Part shown: in pieces, positions 1-9,000 of the stretch
Layout: every line of letters starts with the position of its first letter
Numbering within the stretch: position 1 is the first letter of the stretch
NCBI RefSeq assembly: GCF_000497445.1
Contig: NZ_CM002285.1
Span: 6,208,489-6,266,309 of the forward strand
Source: Streptomyces roseochromogenus subsp. oscitans DS 12.976
GTDB lineage: Bacteria; Actinomycetota; Actinomycetes; Streptomycetales; Streptomycetaceae
Reading direction: 5' to 3'
Length of the DNA stretch: 57,821 bases
Made by a program: the position numbers and the translations under genes
Notes under the pieces: model-generated
The model's database searches: none
What the model saw: the letters and a program-made list of their open reading frames with translations, nothing else
What the model was told of the DNA's origin: nothing

Positions 1-14
1 AAGCCTCGTACCCG

Positions 15-980
15 TCAGCCCCCACAGGCCCGTTTCAGTGCGGCCTCGGCCTGGGCGGCCAGGGTGGTGACCAGGTCGGCGGCGGAGGGCAGGTCGTCGA
101 TGAGGTCGACGGCCTCGCCGGCCCACTGCGGGAGCGCGGGGATCTCGCCGCGTGCGACGGCTTCCTGGTAGGACTGCCCGGCCTGGGCGTCGGTCGCGAG
201 TTCCGCCTCCTGGTTCCGCCAGCGGTCGAGGAAGGGGTGCGGGAGGGTGCGGGCGGTGTACTTCGCGGGCCAGCGCGAGCCGCGGGCGATGTCCAGCACG
301 CGGTTGCGTTCGGTGTCCTCGCTGCGGCCGGCCACGATGGCATGGGCGGTCGCGCGGTCGACCAGGGACTCGGTCGTGGCCTGGAAACGGGTGCCGAGCA
401 GCGCCCCCGCGGCGCCCAGGGCCAGGGCGGCGGCCACACCGCGCCCGTCGGCGATCCCGCCGGCCGCGAGCACCGGGACGGGCGCCGCCAGGTCCACCAC
501 GACGGGCACGAACGGCAGGGTGGACCGCCCGTGCCGGGCTCCGTGTCCACCCCCCTCGGTGCCCTGTGCCACGATCACGTCGGCGCCGACGTCCACCGCC
601 CTGTGTGCCTCTTCCAGGTCGGTGACCTGGACGATCAGCGTCACGCCGGCATCGCGGACGCGCTCCGCGAAGGGCCGGGGGTCGCCGAAGGACAGCATCA
701 CCGCCGCCGGACCGTGCTCCAGCGTCCACTCCACCGCACCGACATCGGCCGCCCACGCCTGAAAGCCGACGCCCCAGGGCTTTCCGGCGCTTTCGGCGGT
801 CAGGACGGGCAGTTCGCGGGCCAGCCAGTCCCGGTCGCCGTTCCCGCTGCCCAGCAGTCCGAGGCCACCACCGCGCGAGACGGCCGCCGTCAGGGCCCCG
901 CCCGCCGAACCTCCCATCGGAGCCAGCGCGATCGGATGCTCCACCCCGAACAGTTCCGTGAACGCCGTCGACAGGCTCAT
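15..980 (-). CDS. Nitronate monooxygenase family protein (FMN TIM barrel)
   Basis: The 321-residue product looks like the 2-nitropropane dioxygenase/nitronate monooxygenase family, FMN enzymes that oxidise alkyl nitronates. Visible features are the early substrate-side loop LAPMGGSAGG, the glycine and histidine loop EGGGHGARHG that carries the usual catalytic histidine, and the C-terminal phosphate-binding stretch VLAAGGIADGRG followed by GAAGALLGTRF. I chose the ATG at 980 because it begins directly at the conserved barrel start; upstream in-frame sequence is the shadow of the DoxX gene. The gene lies 17 bases after the DoxX-like gene and is probably cotranscribed with it, divergent from the ECF41 sigma gene. 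The natural substrate is unknown. Confidence 0.9.
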   Translation of the reverse strand: MSLSTAFTELFGVEHPIALAPMGGSAGGALTAAVSRGGGLGLLGSGNGDRDWLARELPVLTAESAGKPWGVGFQAWAADVGAVEWTLEHGPAAVMLSFGDPRPFAERVRDAGVTLIVQVTDLEEAHRAVDVGADVIVAQGTEGGGHGARHGRSTLPFVPVVVDLAAPVPVLAAGGIADGRGVAAALALGAAGALLGTRFQATTESLVDRATAHAIVAGRSEDTERNRVLDIARGSRWPAKYTARTLPHPFLDRWRNQEAELATDAQAGQSYQEAVARGEIPALPQWAGEAVDLIDDLPSAADLVTTLAAQAEAALKRACGG

Positions 981-997
981 ACAGTGATCCCTTCCCA

Positions 998-1384
998 TCA
1001 GTGGACGAAGGACTCGGGGCCGAAGCGGCCCCAGGCCACGAACGCTGCCAGGACGATGTAGAACACGTCCACCGCCATGAGCTTGATCTCGTGCCGCCGG
1101 AGACGAGTGATCGCCGCTCCGATCATCAGGATCACCAGGCCGAGCGCGGCCGACGGCACCAGCACCGGGGCGATGTCGAGTGCGGCGGGCAGGACCAGAC
1201 CCACGGCGGCCAGGATCTCCACGGCTCCGATGGCCTTCACACCGCCGTCGCTGAAGTCGTCGACCCAGCGCGAACTGGGCCCGAACGCGGCGAGCCTCTC
1301 CTTCGTCATGACGACCTTGGCACCGCCGCCGAGCAGGTAGGCGACGGCGAGCAGCCCGGTGACGATCCACAGGGCGAGGTTCAT
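998..1384 (-). CDS. DoxX-like four-helix membrane protein
   Basis: The 128-residue protein has four hydrophobic segments. The first is at residues 2-20 with the loop YLLGGGAKV, and the others lie near residues 48-65, 70-90 and 105-120, as in the DoxX/DoxX-like family of small integral membrane proteins. The start ATG at 1384 has AAGGAGG eight bases upstream. It is the first gene of a probable two-gene operon with the nitronate monooxygenase and is transcribed away from the ECF41 sigma gene. A promoter matching the ECF41 type lies just upstream, so it may be the direct target of that sigma factor. DoxX relatives have been tied to redox or thiol stress, but no reaction can be assigned here. Confidence 0.85.
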   Translation of the reverse strand: MNLALWIVTGLLAVAYLLGGGAKVVMTKERLAAFGPSSRWVDDFSDGGVKAIGAVEILAAVGLVLPAALDIAPVLVPSAALGLVILMIGAAITRLRRHEIKLMAVDVFYIVLAAFVAWGRFGPESFVH

Positions 1385-1417
1385 GTGCTGCCTCCTTGTT
1401 CGCTGTTGCCCCTCTAG

Positions 1418-1444
1418 GACAGGGCACCCGGGCGGCCTGTGACG
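1418..1444 (-). promoter_or_regulatory. Candidate ECF41-type promoter for the DoxX/NMO operon
   Basis: Read on the minus strand, the sequence is CGTCACA, sixteen bases, then TGTC. This is close to the TGTCACA-N16-CGTC motif that I recall for ECF41 sigma factors. The -10 element sits 34 bases before the DoxX start codon, leaving a leader of about 25-30 bases with the ribosome site. The assignment is inferred from spacing and the divergent sigma gene. Confidence 0.5.
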
Positions 1445-1512
1445 GGAACGCATGTGACGCGCGTCTCGGCTACGCTGCCGGACATCGAGCGGATCTTCGG
1501 AGGGGGGACTCC

Positions 1513-2448
1513 GTGGCGGGATCAGCGGTTGGGACGGACGCGTACGGATACCGGTCGTTGCTGTTCTCCATCGCCTACGGCATGACCGGATCGGTGGGCG
1601 ACGCCGAGGACCTCGTCCAGGACGCCTACCTGGGCCTGACCCGGGCGCAACAGTCGGGAACCGCGATCGGCAACGTGAAGGCGTACCTGACCACCTCGGT
1701 GACCCGGCTCGGCATCAACCATCTGGGTTCGGCGCGCGTACGGCGGGAGACCTACGTGGGCGACTGGCTGCCGGAACCGGTCGTCGTAGCCGCCGACCGG
1801 ACCGGACCGGTCGAGCACGCCGAGCTGTCCGACTCGCTGTCGATGGCGTTCCTCGTGCTGCTGGAGACCCTCGCCCCGGCGGAGCGCGCGGTGTTCGTGC
1901 TGCGCGAGGTGTTCGGGTACGGCTATCCGGAGGTGGCGCGGATCGTCGGCAAGTCCGAGGCGAACTGCCGGCAGATCTTCGCCCGCGCCAGAAAGCGCAT
2001 CGCCCCCGGCGCGCAGTCGGCCGACCTCGCGCCGCCGCCCCCGGCGCGGCGGACCGAGAGCGAGGAGCTGGCCCGCAAGTTCTTCGCGGCCGCCGAGGGC
2101 GGTGACATGGACGCGCTGCTCGGCATGCTCGCCCCGGAGGTGGTGTTCCAGGGCGACGGTGGCGGCAAGGCGCGGGCGATCGCCCGGTCCGAGACCGAGC
2201 CGCGGCGCATCGCCCAGATGCTGGTCGGCGGGTTCCGCAGGGTCCGGATCCTCGGCGCCTCGCTCCGGCCGGCCTGGGTCAACGGCCGCCCGGGCGGTGT
2301 GACGTACGACGCCGAGGGCCGTGTGGCCAGCGTGGTCGAACTCGACGTCGCCGACGGCATGATCCGGGCGATCCACGCGGTGTCCAACCCCGACAAGCTC
2401 GGCCATCTCGGCCCGGTGTCGGACATCGGACGCCTGCCGCAGAGGTGA
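1513..2448 (+). CDS. ECF41-family RNA polymerase sigma factor with fused SnoaL-like regulatory domain
   Basis: The 311-residue protein has an ECF sigma core. Region 2 includes the stretch GDAEDLVQDAYL near residues 35-46. Region 4 is near residues 105-165 and includes APAERAVFVLREVFGY and the recognition helix around SEANCRQIFARARKR. A C-terminal NTF2/SnoaL-like domain of about 110 residues follows. Three hallmarks of ECF41 are present: WLPEP in the linker, DGGGK in the C-terminal domain, and NPDKL near the end. ECF41 factors lack an anti-sigma factor and are tuned by this domain. The GTG at 1513 is chosen because a GGAGGGGGG stretch precedes it. It is divergent from the DoxX/NMO pair, which replaces the carboxymuconolactone decarboxylase or oxidoreductase partner more usual for this group. 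Confidence 0.93.
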   Translation: MAGSAVGTDAYGYRSLLFSIAYGMTGSVGDAEDLVQDAYLGLTRAQQSGTAIGNVKAYLTTSVTRLGINHLGSARVRRETYVGDWLPEPVVVAADRTGPVEHAELSDSLSMAFLVLLETLAPAERAVFVLREVFGYGYPEVARIVGKSEANCRQIFARARKRIAPGAQSADLAPPPPARRTESEELARKFFAAAEGGDMDALLGMLAPEVVFQGDGGGKARAIARSETEPRRIAQMLVGGFRRVRILGASLRPAWVNGRPGGVTYDAEGRVASVVELDVADGMIRAIHAVSNPDKLGHLGPVSDIGRLPQR

Positions 2449-2476
2449 CGACCGCCGTTCGTGAGCCGCTTGAGGC

Positions 2477-3037
2477 TCACGGCCGCCGCGCCGCTTCCCA
2501 GCCGCGTTCCAGCAGATCGAAGGCCGCGTTGACGGCGGCGACCCGGTCCGGGGCCGTCGCCGCGAGGGCCCGGGCTTCCAGGGCGAGATGGGCCAGGGCC
2601 GTGCAGGCGGGGTCGTCGGCGGGGGCTGCGGTGTCGGCGGCGATCGCCTCGGCCAGGGCGCGTTCGTGCCGCATCCACATGCGCCGGTGGTACTCCACGA
2701 GCGCCGGGGTGCTGGTGACCAGCCGCTGGAACGCGCCGATCTGCTCGTCGTACTCGGACTTGAGCGCCTGGGCGCGCAGCATGTGCTCGCGCAGGGACTG
2801 GACGAGTGGGGTGCCGGGCGCCCGGTCGCGTACGGCGGCGACCAGTGCCTGCTCCAGGTCCGCGTCCATGTCGAACAGCAGCGCTTCCTTGCTCGGGAAG
2901 TGCTTGAACAGGGTCGTGGTGGAGACGTCGGCCGCCTCCGCGATGTCCCTGATGCTCACCGCGTCGAAGCCGTGCGCCAGGAAGAGCTCCAGCGCCGCGT
3001 CCGCCAGCGCCCGGCGGGTCGCGGCCTGCGCCGACAC
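2477..3037 (-). CDS. TetR/AcrR-family transcriptional regulator
   Basis: The 186-residue protein begins with a canonical TetR helix-turn-helix at residues 5-50, including FDAVSIRDIAEAADVSTTTLFKHFPSKEAL, here split over two short motifs: SIRDIAEAADVS and TTTLFKHFPSKEAL. The rest is a helical ligand-binding domain with no recognisable ligand signature. The start is the GTG at 3037, the furthest upstream start before an in-frame TGA. It converges on the sigma gene with a gap of 28 bases. Its upstream flank at about 3060 is the edge of the accessory region, so its normal target genes may have been lost there. Confidence 0.85.
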   Translation of the reverse strand: MSAQAATRRALADAALELFLAHGFDAVSIRDIAEAADVSTTTLFKHFPSKEALLFDMDADLEQALVAAVRDRAPGTPLVQSLREHMLRAQALKSEYDEQIGAFQRLVTSTPALVEYHRRMWMRHERALAEAIAADTAAPADDPACTALAHLALEARALAATAPDRVAAVNAAFDLLERGWEAARRP

Positions 3038-3122
3038 CTGGGTCGGCCGGCCCGTGGTGACGTATCAAGCCTGGTACCGGGACTTCGCAGGTGACGCTGT
3101 GCGGCGAGCCGGGGCGACCCCG

Positions 3123-3374
3123 GTGGACGAGCGATCGGACAACCGATCGCCGTTCGGTGTCCTCGACATGGTGGGTAACTGCTGGGAATGGACCTCCACC
3201 AGCCTGGACGACCCCGGCGAGGCCGTCATCTGCGGTGGTAGCTACGACAATCCGATGCGGGCGGTGCAGAGCAGCAGCAAGGGCATCTACCGCAAGCGCG
3301 GTGCCAGCAACGCGGTCGGCTTCCGGTGCGTGCAAGACCTGGACACGTCCCAGGCAGAGGAGACGACGGCATGA
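3123..3374 (+). pseudogene. 5'-truncated formylglycine-generating-enzyme-like (SUMF1/EgtB/PvdO) gene, C-terminal fragment
   Basis: Only the C-terminal 80 or so residues of an FGE-sulfatase domain are present. They contain the family landmarks SPFGVLDMVGNCWEWT, ICGGSY and the terminal NAVGFRCV. Intact relatives are normally above 250 residues, and nothing upstream of about 3120 continues the homology, so the 5' part has been deleted at the accessory-region boundary. A GTG at 3123 could still open an 83-codon frame. The stop TGA overlaps the ATG of the next gene as ATGA, showing that it was the first gene of a coupled operon. Confidence 0.75.
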
Positions 3375-3637
3375 GCGGAGGCGGGCCGCGTCACGGAACC
3401 ATTGTGGACCGGCGTCCAAGTGGCGGAGGGATAAGCGGTGCTCTCGGTTCCTACATCGTCCGGGACGACGAGGACGAGCGTTACTACAGCTTCGACTACC
3501 GGCAGATCGTGACCGAGGGATTCCGGACCATCCGCACGGGCGAACGCGTCCGCTTTCATGTCAGCACGGAAAGCCCCGACCAGGCAGAATTCGTCATTCG
3601 CCTCGACCAGCCCGACCCAGTCGAGTACTACCGGTGA
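3371..3637 (+). CDS. Small cold-shock-domain-like protein
   Basis: The product is 88 residues. Its first half (HGTIVDRR, then GSYIVRDDEDERYYSFDYRQI) and second half (TEGFRTIRTGERVRFHV) follow the strand pattern of a CspA-type OB fold, including the usual 'GFR...G.RV.F.V' turn. The canonical RNP1 phenylalanines are only partly kept, so nucleic-acid binding is uncertain. It overlaps the FGE-like fragment by four bases and runs into the membrane-protein frame that follows, which suggests translational coupling in one operon. Confidence 0.6.
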   Translation: MSGGGPRHGTIVDRRPSGGGISGALGSYIVRDDEDERYYSFDYRQIVTEGFRTIRTGERVRFHVSTESPDQAEFVIRLDQPDPVEYYR

Positions 3638-3686
3638 ACCCCCCGGAGTTCCGCTGCTTGAGGATGTCACGGGCGCACGCCAGGAG

Positions 3687-4916
3687 TTGACCGTCATCCT
3701 GCCCGTACGGCTGTTACACGTCCCCAACTGGCCCGAGGGTCCGTTCCCCTTCGAGCTGGGCAGTCGCCGCACCGATGCCCGCACCCGGTCCACCTACTTC
3801 GCCCCTGCCTCCGCCCGCGCGATCTACGGGGCACCCGGGCGACCACGTCGCTGGCACCTGCCGCTGGACGTCAAGCAGGACGGGCTCCACCTGCTGGGCA
3901 TGGAACTTCTCCGCGCAGCTACGGCTCGCAATCCAGAACATGCCCTGGCCGTATTGCACTTGAGCGTGGAAAGACCGCTGCTGCCTGTACTGCGCTCTCT
4001 GGCCGGCCGACGGCCGGGTCCCATCGACGATCCGCTCGCAGGTCCCCTTGACCCAGCCGGGCTTCTCGCTGGCATCGCCGACGTCCGTAACCCAGATGCC
4101 CCCTTCGCTATAGCCAGGCCCTACACCATCGCCTTCATAACCCCTACGTCACAGCAGACCCCTGCCCTCCGCTCCGGCCTGGAAGGGGCGCTGCCTGCGA
4201 GCGCGGATCGCTGGCTGTGGCAACTGGCGTCACGCTCCGCTCCGGACGACTTTCCCCTGCCCCCAGAGACTGCCAACGACCAGCTCAAGGACTTCGTCAG
4301 GATCTCCGCCGACTGGAGTGCCCTCGTACTACGTCAAGGGGCAGCCTTCCTCGGCCACCGAACCGACACCGGCGCCGGCGACTTCTTCGAATTCGCCGCA
4401 CTGCACTCCCGCACCGTCTACCTTGATGCCCTGCTCCTCGGCGCGCTCCAGCGCGATCACATCGACGAGCTCACCGACGAACTCTCCGAGGTGTTCAACT
4501 CCTCACAGCTGGCACGCCGGGTTTCCGCACTGGAGAGGAACTTCGCTGTCTTCCGCAGCACCTACTGGCGACAGCACCTCACAGCTCACGGGGCAGCGAA
4601 CGATCTGCTGCTCGCCTTCCAGAACCAGCACCGGCTCCCAGCCCGTTTCCATGAAATCCTCGCTGAAGCAGCCGACTACAGCAGACTCGTACAAACCCAG
4701 GAAAGCCAGCAGATCAGCGGGGCCCTGGGCGTCCTCACCATTCTCGGCCTGCCACTCGGCACGGCCCTCAGCATCCTGCAAGTCCTCAGCGACAACTCTG
4801 TGGCAGACCTGCTCATCGCACTGACACTGTCGGTCGCCGCCGCAGCCGGGGCCCTCACCACACGGTATGGGCGCTTGGTCTTGTCATCCCTGCGAGGCAG
4901 GGATGACAAGGCGTAG
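3687..4916 (+). CDS. Uncharacterised protein with C-terminal CorA-like coiled coil and two transmembrane helices
   Basis: I do not recognise the N-terminal 250 residues. The C-terminal part has long helices (around SSQLARRVSALERNFAVF and AADYSRLVQTQESQQ) leading into two membrane segments with a very short loop (SDNSVAD), the topology of CorA-type or conflict-system membrane effectors. The start is unresolved: the frame is open from an ATG at 3558, but that part looks like a shadow of the preceding gene. TTG 3687 is the first start codon at the apparent true N-terminus, although AGGAG lies too close to it. A rare TTA leucine codon at 3714 suggests bldA-dependent translation. Its coupling to FGE-like and cold-shock-like genes suggests a defence or signalling operon (inference). 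Confidence 0.55.
   Translation: MTVILPVRLLHVPNWPEGPFPFELGSRRTDARTRSTYFAPASARAIYGAPGRPRRWHLPLDVKQDGLHLLGMELLRAATARNPEHALAVLHLSVERPLLPVLRSLAGRRPGPIDDPLAGPLDPAGLLAGIADVRNPDAPFAIARPYTIAFITPTSQQTPALRSGLEGALPASADRWLWQLASRSAPDDFPLPPETANDQLKDFVRISADWSALVLRQGAAFLGHRTDTGAGDFFEFAALHSRTVYLDALLLGALQRDHIDELTDELSEVFNSSQLARRVSALERNFAVFRSTYWRQHLTAHGAANDLLLAFQNQHRLPARFHEILAEAADYSRLVQTQESQQISGALGVLTILGLPLGTALSILQVLSDNSVADLLIALTLSVAAAAGALTTRYGRLVLSSLRGRDDKA
4880..4910. repeat. Perfect 14-bp inverted repeat with 3-base loop overlapping a gene end
   Basis: CTTGTCATCCCTGC, loop GAG, then its exact complement. The hairpin lies inside the last codons of the membrane-protein gene (stop at 4914-4916). It could act as an intrinsic terminator without a U tract or as a transposon-related end; an IS1380 remnant begins just downstream. 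Confidence 0.7.
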
Positions 4917-4934
4917 GACGCTGCAACCCGCCAG

Positions 4935-5118
4935 GTGACCGGGCCGGGTAAGCCCGACCAGTCGGCCTTCGGGCGATCCCGAGACGGACTGTCGTCGCAC
5001 CCGCATCCGGGTGCTCAGTTGCGCTTCACTGACGCCGACGGGCTGCGGCTGACCTGCTTCGCCACCAACATCAAGCACACCCCGATCGCCGATGTGGAAA
5101 CGGGCGCCCACCCGGCGC
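4935..5118 (+). pseudogene. IS1380-family transposase remnant
   Basis: In one frame the sequence encodes SHPHPGAQLRFTDADGLRL followed by TCFATNIKHTPIADVE. I recognise this as the central part of Streptomyces IS1380-type transposases (the 'GAQLRFTD.DG.R.TCFATN' stretch). The rest of the transposase is absent on both sides and no inverted repeats were found, so this is a short decayed piece. Nothing else is recognisable between 4917 and 5176. Confidence 0.65.
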
Positions 5119-5176
5119 GACAGCCGGGCCATCAGCCTGCCCACGTGACAGAAATCCCCGCCTTGAACAGGCAGAA

Positions 5177-5204
5177 AGGGTCCGTCAGCAAGCTGACGGA
5201 CCCT
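5177..5204 (-). terminator. Intrinsic terminator after the lipoprotein gene
   Basis: A 13-bp perfect stem (AGGGTCCGTCAGC and its complement) with a two-base centre lies 16 bases after the stop of the minus-strand lipoprotein gene. On that strand it is followed by TTTCTG. Confidence 0.75.
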
Positions 5205-5219
5205 CATGCAAGATCGAGG

Positions 5220-5921
5220 TTAGTGCTTCTTCATGATTTTGAAGTAGGTTGTGCCCAGGTTGAGCTGGAACACCATGCCGTACTGTTTGCGGATGGCGGC
5301 CACCGTAGCGGAAGACGGTTCGCGCAGACACCGTTTGACCGGTGGGTCATTTTCACACGGGCCTGTCGGTTCGCTGATGAAATTTGGTTTCCATTGGCGG
5401 TCGCGTACCGGATCCCACTTCAGGCTCTGGCTTGCGGCGTCACGCAAAGGCACTTCAGGATTTCGTTTGTCATACGGCTTCCGGTAGTAGTCGATGAGCG
5501 CTCCGTCGACTGTGTGGTTGAACTCAATGCCGGGTACGTTCCGGTCGCCGGCTGTGAGGATCCCGTCGAGGACGGGCACGATGTGTTTCGGGTTGGCGCC
5601 GAAGTAGGCGGTGACATTCAGACCGCAGCTGATCTGGTACAGGTCGCTGTCCCTGGTCTCCAGCCATCCCTTCGCTGTTCCGCCCCAGCAGTTGTCGCGG
5701 ACCACGACCAGGCCGAGCTTCAAGGGCGTGTGCTCGACGTACGCCTGAACCACTTCTCTGAGCCCAGCTTCCGACTTCTGCCTGGCGTTGACCGCTTCCG
5801 GGCTGCCGGCAAGTTCGCGGACAGTCTTCTCCGGTACAGCCCGGTCCTCTGCCGAGCACGCGGACACCGCCAGCGCCAGAAGCATCAATGCGGCTGTCTT
5901 GACCTGCTTGACCCGCTTCAT
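5220..5921 (-). CDS. Putative exported lipoprotein of unknown function
   Basis: The 233-residue product starts MKRVKQVKTAALMLLALAVS and continues into the lipobox AVSAC, so it should be lipid-anchored outside the cell. The ATG at 5921 has GGGAGGAAG upstream. The mature part contains four or more cysteines (around RDNCWGG, ISCGLN, TGPCEND and KRCLRE) that may form disulphides, and no catalytic motif I recognise. It sits downstream of the large secreted multidomain protein, in the same orientation and about 120 bases away, so they may be expressed together. A strong terminator follows it. Confidence 0.7.
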   Translation of the reverse strand: MKRVKQVKTAALMLLALAVSACSAEDRAVPEKTVRELAGSPEAVNARQKSEAGLREVVQAYVEHTPLKLGLVVVRDNCWGGTAKGWLETRDSDLYQISCGLNVTAYFGANPKHIVPVLDGILTAGDRNVPGIEFNHTVDGALIDYYRKPYDKRNPEVPLRDAASQSLKWDPVRDRQWKPNFISEPTGPCENDPPVKRCLREPSSATVAAIRKQYGMVFQLNLGTTYFKIMKKH

Positions 5922-6043
5922 GAACGTGGCTTCCTCCCGTCTGCCCTCAGCATGCAGCCCACGTGCGGCCGGCAGCATGAGTATGTGTACTCAAAAAGCG
6001 TGTGGGGAAGCCCTGTTGGACTTCCCCACACGGTCTGGCTGGG

Positions 6044-9000
6044 TTACTTCTTGGGCCAGGCGCCCAGCGCGGCCTCCAGGGTGTCCGCGTACAGTCGCGC
6101 TCCGGTGATCTTCGGATGGAACGACTGCGCGGAGATGCCGAACTGGAAGAACGGCCAGTCGATCTTCGGTTCGTCGCTGTCTGTCAGATCGGTGACAATG
6201 CCGTGAATGCTTTCGGGGTCGCCGCAGACGGCCTTGCCGTGGAAGAACGCCTGCGGGTTGGCGTAGCCGACGTCCACTCCGTGCTTCCTGACGAGGTCAG
6301 CGGTCTCGAACATCGTCTGTGCCAGGTAGTCGGCCACGCCGTTGAGCCACTGCGATTCCTCCGGTGAGATCCCGACGAGAGGGATCTTGTTGAGGCAGGA
6401 GGCGTCGTTGGACAGCAGCGGCGGGTAACCCATGAGGACGATCCTGGCATTCGGGGCCTTGCTGTGGATTGCCTCGATCGTCTTCTGGATGCTGGGTGCG
6501 ACGACATCGCTGATGAGGTCCGGGATGGCTTCCGCGAGCGGCTTGCCCTGGTAGGGGCCATCAGGTACGCCCTTGCCTTCGACGTTGTCGAACTTCTTCT
6601 CCTGGCACGGATTCCCTGGCCCCATGCACTGAGTGATCACGTAGCCGAACCGGGAGTCGTTGCCGCCGATGGAGATGGTGACCAGGTCGGTGTTCTGGTC
6701 CAGGTATCCCTGATTGATCTGCGGCAACTCTCCGCTGTTGTCATATGTCCTGTCGTTGTTGTCGGCCGGAGCGATCACGTTGTAGGTGCGGGATCCGGAG
6801 CAGGCGATGAGGTGGTAGTCCATCCGCGCGCTCCAATTGTCGTCCAACTCGCCGATGGAGAGCTGTTCGCCGGGGAGCTTTGCCTGCCGGGACCACGCAT
6901 AGGTGGAGCGGTGGCAGCCGTCGCGGTCTCCGCTGGCCTTGTTGCGCCAGTTCGTCTCCGGGTAGTAGTCCCGGTTGCCCTCGGAGGCTCCCTCACCACT
7001 GGAGAAGGAGTCGCCCATCGCGACGACCGTGTGGTTCGGCTTACCGGGAAGGCCCTGGAAAGCGACCGCGCCCCAGGCAACGTCCTCGTCGCCGGTCCCG
7101 TCGGCGGTGGTGTTGGTCAACGTCACGGACGGGGTTCCGGTGAAGTGGAAGACGCCGAGGCTGACCCATCGGCCGGCTCGCTGCTCCACGATCCGCGTAG
7201 GGCTGCTCGTGTCAGAACCGCCGATCGTGTAGGCGGCCTGCCTGGTCTGTGCGCCGGTGTCGGGAAGGTGGACCAGGACACGCGCCCAGTTGAGGCTCTG
7301 GCCGAGGGTCCAGGTGCCGTCGATGGTCATGTAGCCGCCGTCACCGCCGAAGTGGTCGGCGTTGCGGGTGTGGGTGTACCAGTAGTGGCCGCCGTACCCG
7401 CCGCCCACCGAGTGCAAGTCGGCCTTCGCTTCGTACCGGCCTTCCGTACCCGGGTTGAACTTGAACTGGAAACTTCCTGCGGAGTGGATCGTTGCGCAGC
7501 CGCTCTGATCGCTCCAGGACGGCGTTCCGTCCGGCACCGAGGCGACGACGTTGGATCCGGCCGGGGCGGCGGAGCACACGGGCGTACCGGTCTGGAGCCG
7601 GTAGCCGCGCCCCGGTTCCTGCACCAGCTTCTCGTACTTGATGTTCTCGTGCCCGCAGCTGGTGGCGCAGTCGGCCTTCCAGGTCACGTTGGGCTGGTTC
7701 CACCAGTACTGTGCGTAGCACTCGGCGTCCGGGCACTTCGGCGGAGTGTTGGGATCGCAGTTGTTCTTGGAGTTGCAGAACGCGTCCAGCGGCGGCTGTA
7801 CGGCGGTGCGCTGGGCGACCAGGGTCCACCATGCGGGCCGGAAGCCGGCCGAGGAGAAGCCGGACTCGCCCGGCCAGTCCTGGCGGCCGGAGGTGGCGTA
7901 GGAGTAGCCGGTGTCCTGGGACCAGGCGGCCCAGCCCATCACCTTCTCCTCGTACGGCCAGTCCTGCGGATGGGCCGCGTCCTTGTTCGCCGCCGGCCCG
8001 TCCACGTCGGTGTTCATGAACGGATGGCCCCAGCTCTTGGCGTAGATCGGGTTGGCCGGGTTGTTGTACCAGCCCAGGCCCCAGTGTCCGGAGTGCTGGC
8101 CGGCCTGCGAGGGAGGGTTGAAGCCGAGGTTGTAGTTCCACACGGCCGTGAACCAGTTCTCCACCCGGGAGGAGTCGTCGTTGTTGACGGTGATCTTCTG
8201 GCCGTTCTGGTGGACCTCGTTCCACTTGTCGGCGAGGATCTTCAGGGAGGCGGCGACGTTCGTCGTGTAGTCGATCGCGACGAGTTTCTGAAGGCGCGGG
8301 TCCAGACTGGTCTCGCCCGGCTTCTCATGACCGGGCAGGCGCATGCCGTCGGTCACCTGGCCGACGCCGTAGCCGCAGTCGGACTTGTCCCAGTTGATCT
8401 GCCAGTAGGCGGCCGGGTCGTTGGGGTCGGCCTTGTGGCCGTAGTAGCCGTCGACGGCGGCCAGCGGGTTGCCCATCTGTCCGGGGATCGATCCGCCCTC
8501 GGCCTGCCACAGGTTGGACTCCTGAGCCATGATGCCGAGGACCACGTTGGCCGGGATCCTGCCGCCTCCGGTGAGCTGGGGCAGGGGGAACAGCGACTGC
8601 GGGTCGACGGTGCCGAGGCCCGCCTGGGCACGGTATCCGCCCTGGCGGATGTAGCTGGCGCTCAGATCACCGCGCACGGCCATGTCGACGGCCCACTCGA
8701 CCTGGTTCGGCGTTGGCTGGAGTGCCTGGACGTTGACGTCGTTGCGGGAGACGGCGCACCAGCGGTCGTCGTCGGTCGGTGGGCTCACCGTCAGCCCGGC
8801 TGCCTTCGGGGAAGGCTTGGGCCGGGTGTGCGTTGCAGTGGCGGTGGCGAGGACCGGGGAGGGATTGTTGCCCGAGCCGTCGCCGACGTCCTTCTGCACG
8901 CTCTGCGTCAGCCTGGTTCCGGTGGTGGTGGCGGTGCTGGTGACCGTCAGGGGACCGTCGCTGGCGGCGCCCGGCGCGGCCGTGCGCGGGGCGGGCTCCT

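Noticed and set aside
3687..4916. Assignment as the CATRA conflict-system protein
   Set aside because: Operon context is suggestive, but I could not match specific CATRA sequence landmarks from memory, so I left it as uncharacterised.
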